This document shows positions 44,697 to 53,400 of a stretch of 59,124 bases of DNA, piece after piece. The stretch lies in contig JACQXM010000075.1 in the NCBI GenBank assembly GCA_016208685.1, forward strand, positions 1 through 59,124, in the 5' to 3' direction. Within the stretch, counting starts at the first letter, position 1, and every line of letters starts with the position of its first letter. The notes beneath the pieces were generated by a model that was not told where the DNA came from, did not search any database, and saw only the letters and a list, made by a program, of their open reading frames with translations. A program made the position numbers and the translations under genes. The stretch comes from Planctomycetota bacterium (lineage in GTDB: Bacteria; Planctomycetota; Phycisphaerae; UBA1845).

Positions 44697-45275
44697 CTAC
44701 TTCCGGCCGCCGCGCTCTTCCTCACGCGTCTTGGCAACCGGGCGGCCCGCAACCACTTCCACACCGGTGCTCTTAGTGTGCGGGATCAATATCGCGCCCG
44801 AATCGTTAAGGAAGGTCTCGTCGCCGGACTTGAAGTTCACGCGGAACGTGCCCTGGGCGTCGGCGGAGGCCTTGAAGGTGAAGGTGGCGAGGTACGCGGG
44901 CTTGTCCACGTTCGACCCGCCGTTGTAGCGCAGCGCGCCTACGCGGCCGTTGACCATGTCCGCGGCATCGAGGATCTCGGCGGTGCCGAACACGAAGTCG
45001 GGCCGGGTCTTGTCGACCTTCATGCCCTCAACGGTCAGGCTGCCGCGATCGCCGCCCGTGGCTTCCATTTGAAGCTGGAACACGGCCACATCGCGAGCGT
45101 TGTTGACGAAGACATCGAACGAAACCGTGCCCCCGGGCTGCACGGACGACTGTGCCGCCCTGATCGAGAGGACGGCGGCGTTCGCCGGGGCGGCCGTCTG
45201 GTCGCCGGCAGGTGCCGAGGCGGTCAGGCCGAAACCGACGAGACCGAGCGCCAAAAGTACATTGACCTTCCGCAT
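44697..45275 (-). CDS. Stand-alone secreted cohesin-like domain protein
   Basis: The protein has 192 residues; ATG 45275 follows GGAGGAG. Signal peptide: 1-23. The mature part is one beta-sandwich domain: VQPGGTVSFDVFVNNARDVA is the typical opening of cohesin-like domains (G-xx-V-x-V-x-V-x-xx), with AVFQLQMEAT and the closing KPAYLATFTFKASADAQGTF. The closing segment is nearly the same as PAYLATFTFRASPDAVGAFA in the fused metalloprotease at 438-3866. Cohesins bind dockerins, and several dockerin-like proteins are in this window, so it may serve as an adaptor. This has not been shown. Confidence 0.85.
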   Translation of the reverse strand: MRKVNVLLALGLVGFGLTASAPAGDQTAAPANAAVLSIRAAQSSVQPGGTVSFDVFVNNARDVAVFQLQMEATGGDRGSLTVEGMKVDKTRPDFVFGTAEILDAADMVNGRVGALRYNGGSNVDKPAYLATFTFKASADAQGTFRVNFKSGDETFLNDSGAILIPHTKSTGVEVVAGRPVAKTREEERGGRK

Positions 45276-46160
45276 GACCTACTCCTCCAATGGTTCGAGG
45301 TTCCGGGTGTTTCCGATCTGGTCGTTGGGCGTCGGGCATACGTGCCCGTCACCACCGCAAAGACCCCATGTTACCTGTCCGGTTGAGTCCTCCGCGTTGT
45401 GTCATGTTGTAACTCGCGGGGTCCTTGCCGACAAGTCGAGTTTCTGAATGTTACGCTCCTGAACCCTCTGGGGAGGGGCGGGCTCGGGACTTTTGGGCAC
45501 CCGCCCCATCCCCGTCGGTTTCATGCAAATCCGGGGGTGCTGCCGAAATCGGGAGTCCGCTCTCCGCGAAGGTTGCGATTCCTTCGGCGCCGGTGCGGTC
45601 CGGAGCAGGTTGAGTGGAGTTTCGCGGCGAAGGGGCCAGCCTTCATTCGGCAGCACGTTCCCAAATGGGAGGTACGTTCGTTCGTTGTCAGAGGCAGGAT
45701 GCGCCGGTTGTCGGACCCGCGGGCGGCGCCGTACCCCGCGGCCTCGGCCCGCGAGTTTCGATCGCAATCGGCGGGCCGCTTTGCATCGCAGTGCGTCATC
45801 CGACCTCGCCACATCGCGTCTTCGGGCCTCGTGTTGGTCGGTTTCGGGTTCATTCACTGCCTCCAGCCTTCTAAGCGGAAGGCAGAAGGGGCACTCACGC
45901 TGAGGTCGAAAAAAAAGGGGATTCCGTTCGGTGCTACGCATGTGGCAGCCTGTGCGGTGCACCGCGCGGGGTACCGCATGCCGCGCTGCCGGCGGCGTGC
46001 CACCCCGACCGGGCGCGCGACACCGCCGCCGGGCGCACCACGCCGCCAGTCCCTTGCGAGCGGTGCGTTAAGGCGTGCGTCCCAGTATGCCGGTTTTGGC
46101 GGACCCAGGTGAGGGCGCGCTTGTGGCCGAAGTGGACCGGGCGCGGCGGAATGCCGGGAA
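45276..46160. other. Longest gene-free stretch of the window
   Basis: 885 bp. It holds the putative promoter of the cohesin-like gene (45406-45434) and a run of eight A near 45909. Long frames on both strands lack ribosome sites and family similarity. Nothing else is recognised. Confidence 0.4.
45406..45434 (-). promoter_or_regulatory. Putative promoter of the cohesin-like gene
   Basis: On the minus strand TTGTCG (45429-45434) and TACAAC (45406-45411) are 17 bp apart, leaving a leader of about 125 nt before ATG 45275. Confidence 0.35.
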
Positions 46161-46865
46161 CTAAAGACCTGCTTGTATTGCGACGCCACAGGCGAGAATG
46201 AGAAAACCGGCCAACGCGTGGTCATAGCCGGCTAGGGCGCGGCGCAGCCGGCCAGGGGAGGCCGCTTGCGCGGAAGCGATCCCGCGCAAGCCGGCCGCAA
46301 CAAGGCCCGTCATCACGCCGATGGTCGTCGCCGCAAACGCGACGGCAACGGCGACGGCGACAGGCGCGCCGCCATGGGCTGCGGCGTACATGAGCAGGGG
46401 GATGAGCGGTTCGCAGGGGCCGAAGAGGAAGATCGTAAACAGCACCCACTGCGAAATGGACTCGCCGTGGGGGTGTGCGTGCGCCGGGTCGTGCGTGTGC
46501 GCGTGGGCATGAACCGTACCATCGGCGTGGACGTGCAGGTGGCGGTGCGGCCGCCGGCGCACCGCCCGGCGAAGGCCCCACACGAGATACGCAGCGCCGA
46601 ACCCCAGGAGCAGCCAGCCTGCGATTTGTCCGCGCAGGGATTCAATGCGCTCCAGCCGGAAGACCGCGATTCCCATCGCCAGCCCTATGGCAGCCAGCGC
46701 CGCGGAGCTAAGCACGTGTGCCAGCCCGCACAGCGCGGTGGTCGTCAACGTCCGTTGTAATGACCAGCTCCGGGCGCGGGCCATGGCGATAAACGGCAGG
46801 TAATGATCCGGACCGAGCACGGTGTGGATCGCGCCGATGGAGGCGGCCGTCAGCAGCAGCGTCAT
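46161..46865 (-). CDS. Putative nickel/cobalt-type transporter (UreH/RcnA-like) with a His-rich loop
   Basis: ATG 46865 gives 234 residues; TTG 46886 would add seven. Six membrane helices, with IGAIHTVLGPDHYLPFIAMA near the start, a signature of the NiCoT/UreH-like families (H-x-x-x-x-D-H-x-x-x). A loop of about 30 residues (HRHLHVHADGTVHAHAHTHD, then PAHAHPHGES) is unusually rich in His and should bind metal ions. Direction of transport cannot be told from sequence. No urease or hydrogenase gene and no metal riboswitch was seen nearby. Confidence 0.8.
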   Translation of the reverse strand: MTLLLTAASIGAIHTVLGPDHYLPFIAMARARSWSLQRTLTTTALCGLAHVLSSAALAAIGLAMGIAVFRLERIESLRGQIAGWLLLGFGAAYLVWGLRRAVRRRPHRHLHVHADGTVHAHAHTHDPAHAHPHGESISQWVLFTIFLFGPCEPLIPLLMYAAAHGGAPVAVAVAVAFAATTIGVMTGLVAAGLRGIASAQAASPGRLRRALAGYDHALAGFLILACGVAIQAGL

Positions 46866-47235
46866 GATGGTAGGGCCCAAAGGCAACCCCCGCCGGGATC
46901 CTGCGACGACCTGCCGGCCCGCTCCCGCCCCTCACGCCGCGGGTCGACGCGTCGTCGGCAATCCCCGCCCTCGATTCTCGCGGTTTCCATGCCAAACGCC
47001 AAGGGTAGAGGATTGCTCCGCAGTCGGGTGTGGCGCGGTTCGAGCGGGTGCGGAACGGTTCCGTCGCGAGGGTCGCGGGGGACGGCTTGCTGGCGCGACG
47101 CCCATCAGGTTCACGAAGCGCCCGCCGCGAGGCGACCGGGATGGGCATCCGCGTGAAGCGTCAACCGTCGCCGGTGGGTGGCCGGGGTGGCGTTTGGATG
47201 GCGTGTACGTGCCGTCTTGTGGCACCGCGGTTCAA
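46866..47235. other. Upstream region of the transporter gene
   Basis: 370 bp, no supported gene. I looked for a cobalamin riboswitch core and did not see one. Confidence 0.4.
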
Positions 47236-47322
47236 CGGATGAGGAGGGATTCGAACCCCCGAGGCGGTTTCCCGCCTAACGGTTTTCAAGACCGTCGCCT
47301 TCAGCCGCTCGGCCACTCATCC
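47236..47322 (-). tRNA. tRNA-Ser (anticodon UGA)
   Basis: Read on the minus strand from 47322. The acceptor stem GGATGAG pairs with CTCATCC; the discriminator is G. The D-arm has GGCCGAGCGGCTGAAGGC. The anticodon stem ACGGT/ACCGT encloses CTTGAAA, that is anticodon TGA. A long variable arm (AGGCGGGAAACCGCCT) and the T-arm GGGTTCGAATCCC mark it as a class II Ser tRNA. No CCA is encoded. Confidence 0.95.
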
Positions 47323-47450
47323 CGTTGCTTCTGACCGGGGCGGTCCCGATTCCGCGGCACGGCCCGCCGTACCGGCCGGCGGGTGCGGATCAAAACCCGT
47401 GCAGGCGACAGGCTCTCATCGCCGGCCGTGCCAGGCGTTAACTTGCGGCC

Positions 47451-50270
47451 CTACGGGCACGGAATCGGGCAGCCCGAGTCCGCATAAGTATCACCCTGGA
47501 AGATCAGAACGTCGAGCTGGATGTCGGCGAAGTTGATCACATGGTTGGGTTCGCAGGGATGCAGGTCGACGTTCTCCAGGCTGACCGCCGAGGTGAGGCC
47601 CTGGAACTTGAGCACCATGAGCTGGATATCCGCAAAGTTCACGATGTCGTTGTTGTTGACGTCGCCCCATAGCCACGTCGAGGCGGTGGCGAACGACGAA
47701 TAGTCCGGGTTGCAATAGGCACGGACGCGGTAGCTGGTGGGAACGATGGATGAGCCCGCCTCGGAGCTGGGGATGATCTCATCGCCGCGTACGTGCACCG
47801 TGCCCCACTGGGCGCTGGTCTGGAACACCGGGTTCGGGCCGAGAGTGCCGTCCGCCTGCACGAACGCCGACACGCACGAGACGGCCGGGTCAAGCGGGTC
47901 GCCCTGGACTTCCAGAGCCTGGGCGATGATGCTGGGGCGGGGCGTGACTTTCAGGTAGCGCGAGCCCTCGGCCTCCACGATCGGCGTGTTGCATCCCGCG
48001 GGGTCGAGCACGGTGATGACGCAGGGCGGGCCGATGCGGAAGGGGATTCCGTCACCGGACGGCTGGTTGAACAGGCTGACCAGGTGGCTGCGTTCGAGGG
48101 TCACCTCGAACGTGGTGCCGGGCGTGGCATCGCCGGAGACTTCGAAGGTGGCGTCCGCCAAGTACGCGGGCGTGGCGCCGACAGTGACCGAGGTGCCGAA
48201 ATTCAGGAGCGCCATGGCGAATTCCAGGAAGTCGCAGGCCACGCCGCCCACGGTGCTGAGGCCGAAGAACAGATAGTCAGGCCGGCCCACGCACAGCTCG
48301 CCGGAAGGACAGTTCAGCGGCGCATCGCAAGTGTTGCCTGTCGGTTCGAAGGTGGTCGACGAGATGCAGATGCGCTCGTTGATACGCGCCCCGTCGGGGC
48401 AGGCAACGCTGAGCGTTCCCGTGCCGGCGGTCTGCGTGATCTTGAGCTTGACCTGGAAGCTCGAAACGTTGTCGATTTCCTCCACGAAGAAACTGACGGG
48501 CACGCTCTCGCCCGCGAACAGTTCCGTCGCCCCCGGTTGGCAGGTCACCAGGGGATCAGCGGGCACGCAGGTGGGATTCAGCGGGCCGGCGCAGTCCGTG
48601 CCGTTGCCATAGTAGTAGCCGGCCGATGTCGGGCAGAGCGCGGCATCACGGAGCTCGCAGACGCCCTCGGGCAGACAGCAGGCGCCGGGAAGATCGAAAC
48701 ACACGTCGTTGGCCTCGTCGCAGCCCTGGCCCGCTCCGCAGGGCGGCGGACCGTCGAAACAGGTGCCCAGATCACAGAACTCGAGTCCGTCGCAGTAGTT
48801 CCCGTTGTCACAAAAGACGCCCTGGCAGGGCAGCGTCGGTTCCGCGGCGACCTGAAGATCGTAGAACTGCGATTCCGTGGTGACACCCGGCCCCTCGAAC
48901 ACGCGAACGTAATACTCGCCCGCGACGGGAAGGTAGACATCGGCGAGCACCTCCGCGGCGCCCGCCGGCTGTGCGTCGCCGGTTCCCAGGACGGTGGTCT
49001 GGTCGGCATCGATCAATTCGACGTTGAGATTGGCCATGGCGCGGCTGTCGATGCTGTTGCCGGAGGAGCAACTGCTGTCCGCATTCTGGGGCGAAGAGTC
49101 GTAGATGCGGCCGCGGGGGGTCAGGGTCACCGTGGCCGATCGCGCCGAGCTTACCGTGAACTTGTACCAATCCTGTTTGCCCTCGCCGTCGATGGTCACG
49201 ATGCTGCTGTCGGAAATCGAGGGAGCGGGGATGGAGGTGGCCCCGAAGCTCACCGGCGAACCAATGGCGATGCCGCCTAAGTCCGTGGCGTCCACGGTGG
49301 CGTCATCCACCTCGAAGGGGTCGCCATAATGCCGCTGCGCGGCGCGCAGGTCGTCGTGCTGCGGGCCGTCGAAGCTGGTGTTGATGAACGGCTCCATCAA
49401 CTGGTTGCTGTCCGACGAACAGACGTGCTGCAAGCCCATGCCGTGGCCGTGCTCGTGCATGACCACGTTGCGCAGGAAGCGATAGTTGTTGGTCGACCCC
49501 GCCCAGAAGTCGGCGGAGTCCAGCACCATGTCGCCGTTGGAGGGAAAGTAGTTGTAGGCCAGGACGCCGCCGCTGCCGTTGATGAGCTTCATGGCGATGC
49601 GCAGGTCGCCGCGGTTGGCGGAGCTGCCCGTGCCCCACGAGGCCCCGTCGTCCCAGTCGTTGCCGCCGAAGGTGATTCGCGTGTAGGTGTTGCCGGTGAG
49701 CTGCTGCCAGCGCGCGAAGCTCTCCTCGAAGCGCGCGATCCACAACGCCCGGTTGCCGCCGAACTGGGCGTCCATCTCGGCGAAAAGCTCGCTGGGTCCC
49801 GGCGTTTCGCCTTGCGTGCCGGCGGAGATTTGCAGGCCATCCGGCACGAAGCTCCAGGTTAGTGCTTTCCCGCTTCCCTGGGACCCGGGCCAGCGCGGTC
49901 CGAGGAAGTACGCCAGCGGCCCGACCTCGGCGATCATGGCCTGCTGGTAGGCGGCCATCACCTCCGGAGGCGTTCCGGGCGCGAAGCAAACCGCGACGGG
50001 AATGCGGAGGTTGTCAATCGTCTCCAGCAGGTCGTCGCGGGCCGCCAGTCGCGACGACAGGTTCAGCAGCGCGGTCAGTCCGTCACCGGCAACGTGGGGA
50101 CTGGTCGCGGAACCTGGCTCCACGCCGCAGGGCACGCCCACGCCCGAGGGGCCGCCGCCCGCGGTGTGGGCAGGACCGTACTGGCGCTCCAGCGCTCCGG
50201 CGCAGATCAGTAACGCGAGCAGGAGCATGCACATCCACGCCCCGCGGTTGGCACCATTTCGCTTCGTCAC
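47451..50270 (-). CDS. Secreted metzincin metalloprotease with cohesin-like and dockerin-like modules
   Basis: GTG 50270 follows AGGAG and gives 939 residues. Signal peptide: 1-26. The catalytic region has HEHGHGMGLQH (His272, Glu273, His276, Gly279, His282), the HExxHxxGxxH motif of matrixin/metzincin peptidases. A C-terminal prepeptidase-like beta domain follows (~360-490), then Cys-rich knots (DDGxCDG type and GACCLPEGVCELRDAALC). A cohesin-like domain spans ~572-756 (FAGESVPVSFFVEEIDNVSS, PAYLADATFEVSGDA). The tail is a dockerin-like double repeat (866-939: WGDVNNNDIVNFADIQLMVL and VINFADIQLDVLIFQG). It lies 137 bp after the tetra-haem gene on the same strand and may be co-transcribed. 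The protein is a candidate for self-assembly because it has both module types. Confidence 0.9.
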   Translation of the reverse strand: MTKRNGANRGAWMCMLLLALLICAGALERQYGPAHTAGGGPSGVGVPCGVEPGSATSPHVAGDGLTALLNLSSRLAARDDLLETIDNLRIPVAVCFAPGTPPEVMAAYQQAMIAEVGPLAYFLGPRWPGSQGSGKALTWSFVPDGLQISAGTQGETPGPSELFAEMDAQFGGNRALWIARFEESFARWQQLTGNTYTRITFGGNDWDDGASWGTGSSANRGDLRIAMKLINGSGGVLAYNYFPSNGDMVLDSADFWAGSTNNYRFLRNVVMHEHGHGMGLQHVCSSDSNQLMEPFINTSFDGPQHDDLRAAQRHYGDPFEVDDATVDATDLGGIAIGSPVSFGATSIPAPSISDSSIVTIDGEGKQDWYKFTVSSARSATVTLTPRGRIYDSSPQNADSSCSSGNSIDSRAMANLNVELIDADQTTVLGTGDAQPAGAAEVLADVYLPVAGEYYVRVFEGPGVTTESQFYDLQVAAEPTLPCQGVFCDNGNYCDGLEFCDLGTCFDGPPPCGAGQGCDEANDVCFDLPGACCLPEGVCELRDAALCPTSAGYYYGNGTDCAGPLNPTCVPADPLVTCQPGATELFAGESVPVSFFVEEIDNVSSFQVKLKITQTAGTGTLSVACPDGARINERICISSTTFEPTGNTCDAPLNCPSGELCVGRPDYLFFGLSTVGGVACDFLEFAMALLNFGTSVTVGATPAYLADATFEVSGDATPGTTFEVTLERSHLVSLFNQPSGDGIPFRIGPPCVITVLDPAGCNTPIVEAEGSRYLKVTPRPSIIAQALEVQGDPLDPAVSCVSAFVQADGTLGPNPVFQTSAQWGTVHVRGDEIIPSSEAGSSIVPTSYRVRAYCNPDYSSFATASTWLWGDVNNNDIVNFADIQLMVLKFQGLTSAVSLENVDLHPCEPNHVINFADIQLDVLIFQGDTYADSGCPIPCP

Positions 50271-50407
50271 GTGTTACTCCTGTTCGTCAGTGGTTCCCAC
50301 GGATTCTATCCATGTCATCCCACGTGGCCCACGCACACTTCGACGCCATTCGTGGCGCCCTCGAGGCGGCGGGCTCGCCCCCGGGCGTCGCGCGGCCGCG
50401 GTGCCGC

Positions 50408-53400
50408 CTACGGGCAGGGCAACGAACATCCCAGTTGCCCAAACTGATGTCCTTGAAACACTTTTACGCCCATCTGGATGTCGGAGAAGTTCACCACCCG
50501 GTTGGGGATACACGGTTCGATGTCCGCACGCTCCAGCGTGACCAGCAAGAAAATGCCCTGGAACGCCTTGATTTGGAGCTGCACGTCGGTGATGTTCACT
50601 ACGCCGCTGTTGTCCACGTCGCCCCATTTCCAGGTGGTTGCGTCCGACGCCAAGGACAAGTCCGGCGCGCCTGGCGCACCACAATCGCCGCGCACGCGGT
50701 AGCGGGTGCTCGGCCGGATGAAGGCGTCGCCCAGGACGATGGTTCCCCAGGCCGCCGGCGTCTGGAAAAGCGGCGAGTCTCCGAGCGTTCCATCCGCTTG
50801 CACGTACTTCGCCATGCAGGCGACGATCGGATCCGCCGGGTCGCCGTACGCGATCAATGCGACCGGACCGGCCGCGGCCGCCGGGGTCACGAGGAGGTGC
50901 CGCGCACCCTGGGCCAGCACGGTCGGGGCGGCGCAAAGGCCGGAAAGGCAGCCGGGGATGCTCTCGTCGCAAACGCCGCCGGGGCAGGGTTCGCTGCCCG
51001 GCACGCAGAACCCGTCCACGCAGGACTCGGAACCGTTGCAGAACACTCCATCGTCGCAATGGGACGCGTCCAGGCAATCGACCGGGAAGTTCATTTGGGC
51101 ATAGCGGCCGATGTCCGCGGCGCCCTGATCCGTGCCGCCATCGGCCAGCCAGCTGGGCATGGGGCCGCCGGCGTTGCCGATGCGGGTCTTATGAAAGAGC
51201 CGCCACGGGTCATACACCGCTACCGTGCCGATCCACTCCGGATTCTGCGGAGTGCCGAAGTTCAGGTCGCTGCCCGTAGGCCCGTGGCACACCATGCAGG
51301 GAATGCTGCCGCCGCTGTCGTAGTTAGTCTGCCCCAGGGCCTCGCTGCCCAGAAAGGCGCCGGAACCGTCAATATAGGCGTCGGTGTCGAGGACCAGGCT
51401 GTCGATGAACGCGGTGAGGTCCCAGATGTCGTTGTCGGTCAATCCGTAGTTCTCGAAGCCGTGTCCGTCGGGCGGCGCTGAGCCCTTGACGAGGTCGAAC
51501 ATCTGTTGCGTGGTGAGCGTCGTGCCGAACACGCCGCCGATGCCGGTGTAGTGCGGCCCCGCGGCGTAGGCCCCGCTTGCGCCCTTGTAGTCCCAACCGT
51601 GGCATTCGACGCAGCGGAAGGTGTCCTCGCCGGATAGCTGCCCGGCGGGCGGGTAGAGGGGATGAGTGCCGGCGGGTGCCGCGACTTCGAGCACCGCCCA
51701 CCAGCGATCCCAGAGCAGACCGCCGCGGAACGGATCGGCCACGCCACAGGTATCCGACGACTCGTCGCAAGGCTGTCCGGGGCAGGGTACAGCGCCGGCG
51801 ACGCAGGTTCCCGCGTTGCAGGCTTCCGCCCCATTGCAGTACTTGCCGTCGTCGCAGTGGGCGTTGGTGCCGCACACGACCAGCAGGTTCAACTGCGCGT
51901 AGCGGCCGATGTCGGCGGCGCCCTGGTCGGTGCCCCCGGAGAGCAACCAACTTGGCATGGCCGTGCCCGGGTTGCCGATGCGGATCTTGTGCAGTAGCTC
52001 CCAGGGATTCTCAACCGCGACCGTGCCGACCCATTCCGGCGCCAGGGCGGTTCCGAAGTTGATCGTGGCCCCGTCGGCACCGTGGCACGCGATGCAGGAC
52101 GGGCTCCCGCCGCTGGTGTAATGACTCTGTCCCTGGCTGGGATTGCCCAGGAAGGCACCGGTTCCGTCGATGTAGGTGTCGGTGTCGATGGCAAGGTCAT
52201 TCACGAACTGAACCAGATCGCGGATGTCCTGGTCCGACAGGCCGTAGCCGCCGAAGCCGTGCCCGTTGGTTCCGGAGGAGAGCTTGACGAGATTGAACAT
52301 CTCCAGTGGCGTCTTGGTGGAGCCGAAAACGCCGCGGATGCCCGTGTAATGCGCGCCGGCGCCGTACGCTCCGTCGCGCCCCTTGTAGTCCCATCCGTGG
52401 CATTCCTTGCAGCGGAAGGTGGCGCTGCCCGTTTGCTGACCCGAGGGGGGGTAGAGGGGGTGGTTGCCCGTCGGCGCGTTGAGGGCCGCCACCGTCCACC
52501 ACTGGTCCCAGAGTAGCCCGCCGCGATGAGCGTTGTTGAGGATGGTCTGGCAAGACGAGTTACAGACGACGCCGTCCGGGGGGTCGCACTGTTCGCCGGC
52601 TTCGAGCGTTCCGTTTCCGCACTGCGGCGGCGGGGTCGCGGGCGCCAGCGTCAGGCCCTGCACGGTTGCAGGCGATCCCGGTTTGAACATCTCGATGGTC
52701 GCCGGCAGGTTGGCCGGGGGGACGTTGGCGTCGAAGCGGAAGTTGTACAGCGTGCTCCAGCGGAGGGCGTTGGCCTGGGGATGGGTGACGTAGGAATCCG
52801 TGACCCAGGTGACGTATCCGCCGACGGCGAAGCCCGGCCAATCGGTTCCCGAGAACGGTTCGCCGCTGTGGTAGTCCACGTCGTGAAAGCCGATGTTGAT
52901 CACGCTCGCCCCGGCGTCCACCGGGACCTTGAAGCCGCCCGCGGAGCGATCCGAGTTCAGGTTCTGCAGCGCGTACTCGTAATGCCAGAAGCCGTTGCCG
53001 AGCGCCGTTGCCTTGGCCGAGAGGATAAAGAGCCCGTCGCCCGGAACCTGGATGTCCGTCTCGACCACGGTGGAATCATATTCGCGCCAGGCGCGCACCG
53101 CGGGGCGTTGCCGGCGCGTGATGCCGCTCAGGCCCAGCGTGTAGCCATTGAGTTCTTCGGTGATGCTGGCCCGCCGGAACGAGGCATTGTTGTTCTGGTT
53201 GCCGGCCGCGGCGTCATCCGCCGTGACATAATGTCCTTCGACGAAGTACAACGCGCCGCTGTTGAGCGACGGCTTAATATCCGACTCGTGAACCTGAAGC
53301 CTGCGGCCGATGGTCTGATCCGGCGCCGGGGCGGAAAACGGGTAGGGATACGCGCCGGTGTGCGCGTTGACCTGTGAGCGCGGACCGAGGTTGCTCTGCT

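Noticed and set aside
45399..46112. Overlapping frames on both strands in the 885-bp gap
   Set aside because: No ribosome site, no domain, and Arg/Pro-rich composition in both directions.
46866..47000. Possible cobalamin or nickel riboswitch upstream of the metal transporter
   Set aside because: The conserved core strings expected for these riboswitches were not found on the minus strand.
46822..47334. Plus-strand frame containing RRDSNPRGGFPPNGFQDRRL
   Set aside because: A translation artefact over the tRNA-Ser gene.
47793..49280. Long plus-strand frame of about 495 codons inside the metzincin gene
   Set aside because: It is antisense to a gene with clear catalytic motifs; such frames are expected in high-GC DNA.
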